In this document: one piece after another, positions 34,897 through 44,186 of the stretch
Position numbering within the stretch: the stretch's first letter is position 1
Layout: each line of letters starts with the position of its first letter
Assembly: GCA_041397525.1 (NCBI GenBank)
Contig: JAWKWL010000001.1
Span: 62,001-126,000 of the forward strand
Direction: 5' to 3'
DNA from: BOKV01 sp041397525
Lineage (GTDB): Bacteria; Pseudomonadota; Alphaproteobacteria; Rhizobiales; Rhizobiaceae
Length of the DNA: 64,000 nucleotides
Program-made: the position numbers and the translations under genes
The notes under the pieces: model-generated
Seen by the model: the letters and a program-made list of their open reading frames with translations, nothing else
What the model was told of the DNA's origin: nothing
The model's database searches: none

Positions 34897-35193
34897 CTAA
34901 CTGTTTTCAGCAGCCTTGCGACCGGCATCTGTCAGTTTGCACACAAGCCAGTTGGGCATTGCAGGATTGTCAAACCACGGCTCAGCCCAGCCCTTCGCGA
35001 CACAACTGCGTATTGTTTTTGGACTGATTTCCTGTCCGTCGCTGTCGAAAAGCGGCAGTTTCCCGCCGGCCTGGTTCAAACCCAGGCGCAGATAGCGCAT
35101 CTGCGCGGCGCTCGGTTTGCCGACACTTTCCTGTTGCGCCTCAACATCGCCATCCACAACAATTCTGTCATCTGCATCCATGTCGGCTTCCAT
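34897..35193 (-). CDS. Hypothetical protein, conserved in rhizobia
   Basis: This is a protein of about 98 residues (start taken at 35193; other starts up to 35283 are possible). The core reads SAAQMRYLRLGLNQAGGKLP followed by LFDSDGQEISPKTIRSCVA and ends WLVCKLTDAGRKAAENS, which looks like a short winged-helix-type fold. It lies downstream of a perfect CtrA box (35342-35356). I do not recognise a function. Confidence 0.6.
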   Translation of the reverse strand: MEADMDADDRIVVDGDVEAQQESVGKPSAAQMRYLRLGLNQAGGKLPLFDSDGQEISPKTIRSCVAKGWAEPWFDNPAMPNWLVCKLTDAGRKAAENS

Positions 35194-35665
35194 TCGCTGC
35201 ACCCTGCACTGGCTCGCCCGTTCCATGCCTGGTCGCGGCATCCCGGCATGTGATGCTTCCAGCGGGTCGAACTCCTCTTGCAAGACAGTGTCACGACCCG
35301 GTTTTCAAACACTGAACGTCTTGGTTTTGCCTTTTTGAACGTTAACCATCTGTTAAGAAATAGGACTCGAAACCGCCCGTTTTCTTGTTCGCAGGCACCA
35401 ACTGTGCCATTACGGTACTCTTGCGACAAGTACGAGGTGTTTTTCTTGTGGCGATTGAAAGCTTTCCCGGGCGGATTGGGGGGTGGCTTCGACCCATTGG
35501 GCGCATATCGACAGGTCTCGGGAACAGCCGGAAGCAGGTGTGGCAGAAAGAAATCTGTTCACTCTCCGGTTACCAAACACGGCAATTCGCTCCGGCGTGC
35601 TAAGTCTTTCGGAATGTTTTTCTGTCTTGACCTAGGTCAGGCCGGGAAAATTCCGGTACGGGGAA
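35194..35665. other. 472-bp region upstream of the GPR-like gene
   Basis: No convincing gene. It carries the CtrA box at 35342-35356 and near 35645 the GACCTAGGTC palindrome (at about 35631-35640) just before the GPR-like start. It separates two divergent genes, so promoters for both are expected. Confidence 0.6.
35342..35356. promoter_or_regulatory. CtrA-binding site TTAA-N7-TTAA upstream of the GPR-like gene
   Basis: TTAACCATCTGTTAA is a perfect CtrA box. It is about 150 bp before the minus-strand hypothetical gene start and about 310 bp before the large polar-growth gene on the plus strand. Either or both may be controlled by the cell cycle. Confidence 0.72.
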
Positions 35666-38600
35666 ATGAGTATGGCGTCTGAACCGAAAAAAAGCCAAAG
35701 GGGCGATATCGAGTCCGAGCTTGCAATGCAGGCCGTCGAGGACGCGCTCAATCATGGCATCTTCGACGACACTCTTGATGCCGACACGCGACATTCAGAA
35801 GATGCTCATCTGGCAGCAGATACAGGTGACGTAGAGTTCGATCCCGATTTCGAGGAACTCGAACTCAAGCTCTCCCAGGCAGCGAACGATTTGCGCGAGC
35901 AAAGTGGCGAAAACGCCCTGCAAGACGCAGTTGATTTCGACGACAGCTTCGAGCCACAACTGGACAGTCTGGATATTGATGAGCCGGTTGCGGCGGCAAA
36001 CGCTGCAGGACCACGCCCGGGCTTAACCGGCAACAGGCCAAGGCCTGCAGGTGCGGGCGAACTATTCCGCGAATTCATGGCTGCCAATGACCAGCGCAGC
36101 AGCGGCATTTCCGAACTCGTTCACGCCCTGCAGCAGCGCTCGTCATCTAGGGCCTATCTCTATGCATTCCTGGCAAGCGTTGTCTGGCTTGGCGTTTGCG
36201 CCGGGCTTTATTATGTCGGCGCGTCAAACGGCACCATTGTACCGCTTGCAAGCGTCGCGGACATCTTCAAGTCGCCCTCGATGGCCATTCTTGGCGCCAT
36301 TGTACTCATTCCGCTTTTTTTGGTCTGGACCCTTGCCACAGTGCTGCGCCGCTCGCATGAGATGCGGATTGCTACCCGCACCATGACCGAGGCCGCAATC
36401 CGGTTGCTCCAGCCGGAAGTCACAGCGACTGAATCCGTGTCTCTCATCGGCACCGCGGTACGCCGCGAGGTGGCATCAATCGGCGATGGCGTTGAGCGCG
36501 CCCTTGCGCGTGCTGGCGAACTGGAAAGCCTGGTATCTTCCGAAGTCGGCAGCCTCGAGCGCTCATATGCCGACGCCGAAGTCCGCCTCAAGGGACTTGT
36601 CAGCGAACTCGCTGCCGAACGCTCGGAAATCATAGGCCACGTCGAAATGCTGCGCCAGGCGCTTTCTGGAACCCACGAAGGCATTGGCCAGGAAGTGGAT
36701 CAGGTAGCGGGCCGCATTGAGCTCTCGGTCCAGAATTCGGCTGGCAGGATAGTCGAATCCCTCAGCCATGAAGCCTCTGTGGTCACCGAGAACCTGGAGA
36801 ATGTAACCAACCGTCTCGCTTCCATGCTGCAGATGAACGGTTCAGAACTGGCACAACTCATAACCTTGCGCACCGAAGAGCTCGACCGGGTGCTGGCGGA
36901 ACGCTCGAACCTGTTCAACCAGGGTGTCAATGAGCGGCTCACCGGGTTTGGAGCCGTGCTTGACGGCAAGATCCATTCCGCCTTCGACCGCCTGTCGCAG
37001 CAGCAGGAATTGCTGGACGGCACAGCCAAGCGCATTGACGGCCTTGTTTCGGAAAAGATCGGCAAATTGACTGCCGACTTTGGGAACCGTGGCGCCACCC
37101 TTGTTCGCGCTCTCGGCATGCAAGCCGAGAACATCGACAAGCTCCTTGCAGAAAAAGCCGACAATCTTGGCACTATCGTCAATCAGAAGCTCGAGGGCTT
37201 CGGTGAGAACATCACCGGCCACATGGACATGGTTGCGCTGCAACTCAGGCAAAGCAGTGCCGAACTCGAAGGAACAACCGTCAAGGTCGAACAGGCATTG
37301 CTTACCCATGTAACCCGCTTCGACCAATCGTTGCGGGAACGTGCACTCGATGTCGGCAAGGCTTTCTCGGCGGGCAAGAATGTTCTCACGGACACAATCG
37401 ACGAAGCCTTCAGTGGGGTTACGCAAAAGGCACTGGAAGCCAAACTGTCCCTGGAAGAAGTGCAGACCAGCATGGTCAATGCGATGGACGAGCGAGTTGC
37501 TGCGCTGACCAGCGGCATTGCCACCGGCCGGATGCAGATCATGTCCGAACTTTCCAGGTTCGATGACCGCAGCGAAGGCATCATTGCCGAGATCAACAAG
37601 CGCACGGTGGCGATGGGGGATGTCGTCTCGGATTCCGGCGGCAAGTTGTCGGACATGCTGCAGGAACATACAGAATCCATTCGTATCAACCTTGCTGAAG
37701 GCCAACAGCGCCTTGTCGCCGAACTTGACAAGATGGAGAACCGCAGCACCGGCCTCGTCGCGGAGATCGACAAGCGGACTGAACGCATGGGTGCGGTCGT
37801 AAACGCAGCAGGCAATTCGCTGGCAAACACCCTGGATCAGCGCACCGCGGCCATCCAGCAGAGTCTCGCCGAGGGGCAGCAGCGCCTGGTCGCCGAACTC
37901 GACCAGATGGAGAACCGCAGTACCGGGCTTGTTGCTGAAATCGACAAGCGCGCAGAGCGCATGGGCGCTGTGGTAACTTCTGCCGGCTCTTCCCTGACTT
38001 CAGCGATTGACCAGCGTACCCAGACAATCCAACAGAGTCTGGCGGAAGGCCAGCAACGTATCGTCTCGGAACTGGACCGCATGAACGACAGCAGCAGCAG
38101 TCTTGTTGCCGAACTCGACAAGCGGGCCGAACTGATCGGAATTACCATTGCCGAAACCGGCACTGCGCTCACGAAGTCCCTCGACAAGGGCGCAGCCACA
38201 CTGGGCAACAACCTGCTCACCGGCATGCACAAGATCACGGCTGAAATCGCCCGTCTCGACGACAAGGGCATTGTCATCCTCGGCAATTTCGACGAACGCA
38301 CCAACCGCCTTTCCGGGGTTCTCGACAGCGCCGCCGATCACATTGCCACTGTGTTTGACGAGAAGAACCAGGGCATTTTTGCCACCTTCCGTGCAGGACG
38401 TGACGAGTTCCTGGCTGATGTCACGAAGGGCAGTACCGAACTGCTGACCAATCTTGATGCGAAGCGCGGCGAGTTGGTGGCGCAACTGGGCGACCATATC
38501 GAGCTAACGGGCCAGCAGATCGATACCAAGGCTGCCGAACTGAACTCCCTGCTCAGCGAACGTGCCCGCGAGATCAACTCGACCCTCGGCGCAGAACTCA

Positions 38601-40327
38601 TCGAGGCGCAGCAGGTTATCGAAAGCAAGACCAGGCTGTTTTCCGACTCCCTCGCGGAACGCATGCGCGAACTCTCCAGCGTCATTGCCGATGAGGGCAT
38701 GCCGTTTGTTGAGCAATTGCGCTCGGGCACATCGACCCTTGTCAGCCAGATCGAACAGGTCGGCGTTCAGCTCTCAACCGAAATCGGCGGCCTCATCGCC
38801 CGCCTTGGCGCTTCCAGTTCCGGCCTTGAGGAAAACATCCAGCGTGCTGGTGTCAGCCTGCGCGAACTCGACAAGAACATCACCGAGGGTGCCGCAACGC
38901 TGGCCGAATCCGCCGAACGCGCAGCGATCAATACGGAAAACGCACGTCAGGTAGCCGAGCACACCGCAGTCGCCGTCAGCGAGAACTCGGAATACCTGGT
39001 CCAGAACATTTCCTCCATGGCGCTGCGCTTTGAAAACCAGGGCAAGGAATTGCGCGAAGCAGCGGAAATGGTGACCAAGGCGCAAATGTCGCTTGCCGAA
39101 GCCATCGACACCCGCCGCGAGCCGGTAGAGCGGCTGGCAGCAGATCTTACTGCCCGCACGATGAACCTTGAAAAATCCATGGACGGTTTCTCCGCCGCCC
39201 TCGCAGGCCTGATGAACGACATGACGGAAAAGGCTACCGCAGCCGGTGCCAATCTCAATCACGAGGTCCGCTCTGCTTTCGAGCAGACGCTGGAGCGCCT
39301 CGCCGAGACTGCTGGCTCGATGCGTCAGACAACTGCCGAGATCAACCAGGAACTCGAATATACCCGCACACAGATGAAGCGCGGCATTCTGGAATTGCCG
39401 GAAGAAGTGACACAATCTGCTGACACCATGCGCCGCGTGCTCGTGGACCAGATGTCGGCATTGCGGGAATTGTCCGAGATCGTCACGCGATCCGGCAAGA
39501 CGCTGGACAGCACGGCTGCCGTGCAAACCCGCGGCGGCTACTCCCGTCCGCAGGATCCTGCCGCCCCTCGCCGCCCGTCAGCCCCCGCTTTCATTGCTGC
39601 CCCGCCGACGCCGACGCCGCCTCGTCCGCAGCAACCGGCAGCACCAGCTCCAGCAGCCGCGGCTGCACCGGCGCGTGCACCGGCGCCCGACATCCGCACT
39701 CAGCCAAGACCTGAGCTCGCGCAGACACGCAGTGAACTGCGGCTTGATCCGCTGGCACCGCGCCCTGTAGCAAGACCGGCGGAACGCAACGAGCCGCGTT
39801 CGGCAGCAGGTGACAAGTCCGGCTGGGTCAGCGATCTTTTGCGCCGCGCTTCCAGCGACGACGATGCGGCACTGGAATACCGCGATGACTACGGCGCACC
39901 GCCGCAAAAGACCGCGCGCCAGGAACCGGCCTATGCGCCTGCCCGCAGCCAGCCAGGCGGCGACAATCGTTCGCCGCTTCATGTCGTGGAAAGCCTCAAT
40001 TCGCTTTCCATGGATATTGCCCGTGCCATCGACCATGAAGCATCGGTGGAACTGTGGGACCGCTATCAGCGTGGCGAACGCAATGTCTTCACCCGTCGCC
40101 TCTACACGCTCCAGGGACAGCAGACTTTTGACGAAATCCGCACCAAATACGCGCGTGAACGCGAGTTCCGCAATGCGGTGGACCGTTACATTGCCGACTT
40201 CGAAAGACTGCTCAAGGATGTGTCAAAGAATGACCGCGACAACATCATGACGCAGACCTACCTCACCTCCGATACCGGCAAGGTCTACACCATGCTGGCC
40301 CATGCAGCTGGAAAGCTTGGCAGCTAG
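35666..40327 (+). CDS. Giant membrane coiled-coil protein, GPR/RgsE-like (growth pole ring candidate)
   Basis: This 1553-residue protein has an acidic disordered N-terminus, two spans at about residues 162-184 and 205-227, and then about 1000 residues of alanine- and glutamate-rich coiled coil. Residues about 675-850 contain three copies of a 58-residue repeat (SLAEGQQRLVAELDxMENRS and following). A Pro-rich linker lies at about 1301-1378, and a conserved C-terminal domain (WDRYQRGERNVFTRRLYTLQ) ends the protein. This layout matches what is known of the Agrobacterium growth pole ring protein GPR (about 2100 residues, apolipoprotein-like) and Sinorhizobium RgsE, which organise polar wall growth; this copy is shorter. 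An internal ATG at 35672 has slightly better spacing to GGGG. A CtrA box lies upstream. Confidence 0.75.
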   Translation: MSMASEPKKSQRGDIESELAMQAVEDALNHGIFDDTLDADTRHSEDAHLAADTGDVEFDPDFEELELKLSQAANDLREQSGENALQDAVDFDDSFEPQLDSLDIDEPVAAANAAGPRPGLTGNRPRPAGAGELFREFMAANDQRSSGISELVHALQQRSSSRAYLYAFLASVVWLGVCAGLYYVGASNGTIVPLASVADIFKSPSMAILGAIVLIPLFLVWTLATVLRRSHEMRIATRTMTEAAIRLLQPEVTATESVSLIGTAVRREVASIGDGVERALARAGELESLVSSEVGSLERSYADAEVRLKGLVSELAAERSEIIGHVEMLRQALSGTHEGIGQEVDQVAGRIELSVQNSAGRIVESLSHEASVVTENLENVTNRLASMLQMNGSELAQLITLRTEELDRVLAERSNLFNQGVNERLTGFGAVLDGKIHSAFDRLSQQQELLDGTAKRIDGLVSEKIGKLTADFGNRGATLVRALGMQAENIDKLLAEKADNLGTIVNQKLEGFGENITGHMDMVALQLRQSSAELEGTTVKVEQALLTHVTRFDQSLRERALDVGKAFSAGKNVLTDTIDEAFSGVTQKALEAKLSLEEVQTSMVNAMDERVAALTSGIATGRMQIMSELSRFDDRSEGIIAEINKRTVAMGDVVSDSGGKLSDMLQEHTESIRINLAEGQQRLVAELDKMENRSTGLVAEIDKRTERMGAVVNAAGNSLANTLDQRTAAIQQSLAEGQQRLVAELDQMENRSTGLVAEIDKRAERMGAVVTSAGSSLTSAIDQRTQTIQQSLAEGQQRIVSELDRMNDSSSSLVAELDKRAELIGITIAETGTALTKSLDKGAATLGNNLLTGMHKITAEIARLDDKGIVILGNFDERTNRLSGVLDSAADHIATVFDEKNQGIFATFRAGRDEFLADVTKGSTELLTNLDAKRGELVAQLGDHIELTGQQIDTKAAELNSLLSERAREINSTLGAELIEAQQVIESKTRLFSDSLAERMRELSSVIADEGMPFVEQLRSGTSTLVSQIEQVGVQLSTEIGGLIARLGASSSGLEENIQRAGVSLRELDKNITEGAATLAESAERAAINTENARQVAEHTAVAVSENSEYLVQNISSMALRFENQGKELREAAEMVTKAQMSLAEAIDTRREPVERLAADLTARTMNLEKSMDGFSAALAGLMNDMTEKATAAGANLNHEVRSAFEQTLERLAETAGSMRQTTAEINQELEYTRTQMKRGILELPEEVTQSADTMRRVLVDQMSALRELSEIVTRSGKTLDSTAAVQTRGGYSRPQDPAAPRRPSAPAFIAAPPTPTPPRPQQPAAPAPAAAAAPARAPAPDIRTQPRPELAQTRSELRLDPLAPRPVARPAERNEPRSAAGDKSGWVSDLLRRASSDDDAALEYRDDYGAPPQKTARQEPAYAPARSQPGGDNRSPLHVVESLNSLSMDIARAIDHEASVELWDRYQRGERNVFTRRLYTLQGQQTFDEIRTKYAREREFRNAVDRYIADFERLLKDVSKNDRDNIMTQTYLTSDTGKVYTMLAHAAGKLGS
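37691..38212 (+). repeat. In-frame 174-bp tandem repeats inside the GPR-like gene
   Basis: Units start at 37691, 37865 and 38039, exactly 174 bp (58 codons) apart. The first two are very similar at the protein level (VAELDKMENRSTGLVAEIDK versus VAELDQMENRSTGLVAEIDK); the third is more diverged (VSELDRMNDSSSSLVAELDK). Silent differences between copies suggest an older duplication rather than an assembly artefact. Confidence 0.85.
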
Positions 40328-40357
40328 GGGCAGGCAGGTTGCATGCGGTAACCGAAA

Positions 40358-40397
40358 AAGAAAGCCCGGTCAGTTTCCTGACCGGGCTTTCTTGGTT
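40358..40397. terminator. Bidirectional terminator between GPR-like gene and tig
   Basis: A perfect 16-bp stem (40358-40373 with 40378-40393; AAGAAAGCCCGGTCAG) with a TTTC loop. Both ends give T-runs when read on either strand, fitting two convergent genes. Confidence 0.92.
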
Positions 40398-40435
40398 CAA
40401 GACTTGGCGAAAGTCCCGAAAAGTCCTGGTTTGTC

Positions 40436-41779
40436 TTATTCTTCGTCTTCGACCTTGGTCAGCTCTTCCTGGCTGACGGTCTTGTCCGTCACCTTGGCTT
40501 TCGAAACAATATGGTCGATTACCTTGTCTTCGTAGAGTGGTGCCCGCAGACCGGCAACTGCATCAGGATGCTGGCGGAAATATTCGAACACCTGTTGCTC
40601 CTGGCCCGGATAGCGGCGGACCTGGTCATAAACGGCACCCTGCAGCTCCTCATCGGTAACCTGGATATTCGCTGCCTCGCCAATATGGGCAAGAACCAGT
40701 CCGAGGCGGACGCGGCGTTCCGCCAGCGTCTGGTATTCGCTGCGCGCTTCCTCTTCCGTGGTTTCCTCATCGGCAAATGTCTTGCCGGCGCGTTCAAGTT
40801 CGCCCGTTACCTGCCCCCAGATATTGTCGAACTCCTGTGCGACCATCTTCTGTGGCAGTTCCATCTTGGTCGTCTCGTCAAGCTTGTCGAGAACCTGGCG
40901 CTTGACGCGCGCGCGGGTGAAAGAACCAAACCGGCTTTCGATTTGGTTGCGAACGGCCTCACGCAATTTTTCCGCGCTCTCAACGCCAAGCTGCTTGGCT
41001 ACTTCGTCGGTGATTTCAAGCTTGCCCGGCTTCTCGACCTTTTTCACGGTAACTTCGAATTCGGCATCCTTGCCCGCAAGGTGAGCCGCCTGATACTCGG
41101 CCGGGAACGTCACCTTCACCACCTTGCTGTCACCAGCCTTGGTACCGACCAGCTGATCCTCGAAACCGGGAATGAACCGGCCTGAACCCAGAACCAGCGT
41201 CGCGTCTTCGTCGGCACCACCGTCAAACGGAACTCCGTCGACCTTGCCGAGATAGTCCATGGTGACACGGTCCTTGTCGGCAGCCTTGCCCTTCTTTTCC
41301 TCGTAAGGACGGGCGTTTTCCGCGATCTGCCCGACCTGTTCATCGACTTCCTTGTCGGTGACTTCAGCCAGCGGGCGCTCCAGTTCGAGCGCTTCCAGGT
41401 CTGGCGCTGTGATCTGGGGCATCACTTCATATGCCATGGAAAATTCGAAATCCGCTTCGCCATTCAGGATGGCTTCTGCTTCCTTCTCATCTTCGGTCAT
41501 CGAAATTTCCGGCTGTTGCGCAGCGCGCTCGCCACGATTGACCAGTATCTCGCCGCTCTGCTTGTTGATCATCTCATTGACGATCTCGACCATTGCCTGG
41601 CGGCCATAGACCTTGCGAAGATGCGACATCGGCACCTTGCCCTGACGAAAGCCGTTGAGCTTTACCTGGCCCTTGATCTGCTCCAGACGCTCGGAAAGCC
41701 GGCTCGACATGTCAGCCTTGCCTACCGTGATCTTGAGTTCGCGCTTCAGGCCTTCATTGGCCGTTTCCGTTACCTGCAT
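40436..41779 (-). CDS. tig: Trigger factor
   Basis: This 447-residue ribosome-associated chaperone and peptidyl-prolyl isomerase has the ribosome-binding loop GFRQGKVPMSHLRKVYG near residue 45 and the FKBP domain beginning DRVTMDYLGKVDGVPFDGG around residue 165, followed by the helical C-terminal domain. It ends with an acidic tail (KVEDEE). The start at 41779 has AGGTAAGAGG upstream; an open frame that extends through the tRNA-Leu gene is not coding. It lies 94 bp downstream of tRNA-Leu on the same strand. Confidence 0.96.
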   Translation of the reverse strand: MQVTETANEGLKRELKITVGKADMSSRLSERLEQIKGQVKLNGFRQGKVPMSHLRKVYGRQAMVEIVNEMINKQSGEILVNRGERAAQQPEISMTEDEKEAEAILNGEADFEFSMAYEVMPQITAPDLEALELERPLAEVTDKEVDEQVGQIAENARPYEEKKGKAADKDRVTMDYLGKVDGVPFDGGADEDATLVLGSGRFIPGFEDQLVGTKAGDSKVVKVTFPAEYQAAHLAGKDAEFEVTVKKVEKPGKLEITDEVAKQLGVESAEKLREAVRNQIESRFGSFTRARVKRQVLDKLDETTKMELPQKMVAQEFDNIWGQVTGELERAGKTFADEETTEEEARSEYQTLAERRVRLGLVLAHIGEAANIQVTDEELQGAVYDQVRRYPGQEQQVFEYFRQHPDAVAGLRAPLYEDKVIDHIVSKAKVTDKTVSQEELTKVEDEE

Positions 41780-41873
41780 CCTCTTACCTATCGCTTGCCT
41801 TCCGGAATGGACGCACACCGCCGCGGCGGTATGCGGATTGCCTGTCCCGGATGGGTTGGATTCTCTTCTGGCA

Positions 41874-41958
<85 letters not shown>

Positions 41959-42257
41959 ATCTGCGACCGTTCACACACCTGGTTCAGATGCAATACGGCA
42001 ACAATCGCGGGGCTCTATACCATTGCTGCGGTTCCCTTCAAAGGGAAAATCACCGAAAATGCAGATTGCCGACAACTGTGGCCATCTCACTTGCCAACAG
42101 CCTGCGACGCAATGCTCTCTGGACGCAATCACCGACAATTACCACATGTTAATTTGCATCCTTGTCCTGTCAGCCTAAGGATGGAAGCGGGATCGGGACA
42201 GAATATGCCGGACCTTTTTGCCCAACCGGCCCAATATCCGAAAGCCAGACCAAAGAC

Positions 42258-44129
42258 ATGAACAACATTGACCGTCAGGAGCCGGATTACAAACCCAGAA
42301 TGCGCCTGTCGTTGCGCTGGTTGCTCGCCCTTTCCTTCGGCGGTCTGGTTGCCATTTCCGTGGCCGCGGTCCTTGCGATCTCGGTGATGGCCAATTTTGC
42401 CAATACCTATTCGCTGCTGAACGAACGCGCGATCAGTCTGATCAACGGCATGGTGCGCTCGATCAAGGTTGAAACCGATCAGGCCGAGCGTGTTGTTTCC
42501 ACATTTGCCACTGAATTCAGCGATGGCAGATTCAACGTGACCGACCGTGACACCATTTCGCGGCAAATGACTGCCTTCCTCCGCGCAGTGCCGGTCGTGG
42601 AGGGTATCCTGATCTTCGACGGCAATGGCGAGGGCATCGGCGAAATACGGGCGGCTGACGGCAAGATCACTCCTGCAGGCACCCGTTTCCTCGGAACAAA
42701 AACCTTTTCCCAATTGCAGCTCCACCCTGGAACCGCCCTCGACAGCGCTTTCTGGGGCCCTCCCGTATCCATTAGCGGCGCGCGCTATCACAATATTTCG
42801 CAAGCACTGGTCAGGGACAGCAAGGTCGAAGGCCACGTTGTGGTGCTGATCGACCAGGCCTCAATGAACCGGATCATGGCGGATCTGGGAAAACAGAACG
42901 ACACCACTGTATTCGTCCTGACCTCGGACAACCAGGTGGTTGGTCATTCCGGCAGGGCTGACCTTTTTCGTGATCGCAACACCATTCCACTCAATGCATT
43001 CCCTGACCAGGTGCTGCATCAATTGCCGAATGCGCGGGTATCCGACGAATTCGCCGCCGCCTCCAGCCATGAAGTAAAGGTGTTTGAAACGGGTGACGGA
43101 TTTGGCGGCTATGTCTTCATCACCCGCCAGCTACCCGGCTATGCCGACCATCCCTATACGTTGGGCGCCTATTTTTCCAAGACAGATATCGGCAGCGAAA
43201 TACGGCGGGCCATGAAATCGATGCTGGCTGGCCTTGCCGGCCTGGCAGCTGCAGTGCTTGCAGCAATTCTGCTCGGCAAGCGCATTTCGCGGCCCATGGC
43301 CAGGATTGCAGATACTGCCGGCAAGTTTTCTGCGTTCAAGCTTCACGACATTGACGTCCTGCCACGTTCACGCATCACCGAAATTGACGAACAGGCACAA
43401 GCCCTCAACCGCCTTTCCACGGCAATGATTGAATTCAGCCGCTATGTCCCGCACGAGATCGTCTCGAGCCTCGTTCGCTATGGCCCGGAAGCAACCAGGC
43501 CGGTCGAGCGCGAGGTGACGATCATGTTCACCGACATTGCTGGTTTCACCACGATATCCGAACGCATGAATGCCAGCCAGACTGCCGAACTTTTGAACCG
43601 GCACTTTGCGCGCATTTGCGAGCATGTCGACGCCACCCACGGCACGGTGGACAAGTTCATGGGCGACGGCCTGATGGCATTCTGGGGTGCTCCGCTCAAT
43701 GACCCCGACCATGTTGCCCATGCTCTTGCGGCAGCACGCGCGATCGCAGCGTCCGTCATCGAGGAAAATGTTACCCGGCGGGCAAGGGACCGCAAGCCAT
43801 TGCGCCTGCGCATCGGCATTCACACCGGCAAGGTCGTCGTTGGCAATATCGGTGGAGAAGAGCGCCAGAACTACACAATGGTCGGCGACGCGGTGAACGT
43901 TACCCAGCGCCTTGAGAACATGGGCAAGGAAATGATGCGCCCGCAGGATGATGTAATTGTGCTGGTCTCGGGCGCCGTTGTCGAGCAGGCTGACAGTGAG
44001 GCGGGCTTCATTCCAGCCGGAACCAGGGTATTGCCTGGCCGCGAGAAGCCGGTTCAGGTCTGCCTGCTCAAGCTGGACAGCGAACAGCAACCCAATATCG
44101 TGCGGTTTCCCGGCGCTTCAAGCGCCTGA
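42258..44129 (+). CDS. Class III adenylate/guanylate cyclase with periplasmic sensor
   Basis: This is a 623-residue membrane cyclase. One span lies at about residues 20-46, then a roughly 270-residue periplasmic sensor of Cache type, a second span near 320-340 (MLAGLAGLAAAVLAAILLGK), a HAMP-like linker with RISRPMARIADTAG, and a C-terminal cyclase from about residue 417. Catalytic text: TIMFTDIAGFTTISERM (first metal Asp), GTVDKFMGDGLMAFWGAP (Lys and second Asp), and YTMVGDAVNVTQRLE (Asp, Asn, Arg). All class III key residues are present. The start at 42258 is chosen because the sensor protein begins there; its ribosome site is weak. Confidence 0.9.
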   Translation: MNNIDRQEPDYKPRMRLSLRWLLALSFGGLVAISVAAVLAISVMANFANTYSLLNERAISLINGMVRSIKVETDQAERVVSTFATEFSDGRFNVTDRDTISRQMTAFLRAVPVVEGILIFDGNGEGIGEIRAADGKITPAGTRFLGTKTFSQLQLHPGTALDSAFWGPPVSISGARYHNISQALVRDSKVEGHVVVLIDQASMNRIMADLGKQNDTTVFVLTSDNQVVGHSGRADLFRDRNTIPLNAFPDQVLHQLPNARVSDEFAAASSHEVKVFETGDGFGGYVFITRQLPGYADHPYTLGAYFSKTDIGSEIRRAMKSMLAGLAGLAAAVLAAILLGKRISRPMARIADTAGKFSAFKLHDIDVLPRSRITEIDEQAQALNRLSTAMIEFSRYVPHEIVSSLVRYGPEATRPVEREVTIMFTDIAGFTTISERMNASQTAELLNRHFARICEHVDATHGTVDKFMGDGLMAFWGAPLNDPDHVAHALAAARAIAASVIEENVTRRARDRKPLRLRIGIHTGKVVVGNIGGEERQNYTMVGDAVNVTQRLENMGKEMMRPQDDVIVLVSGAVVEQADSEAGFIPAGTRVLPGREKPVQVCLLKLDSEQQPNIVRFPGASSA

Positions 44130-44186
44130 GCACAGCATCGCGTCAAGCACATGACGAATATCTATCTCCAGAGGATGACTTGAGGT

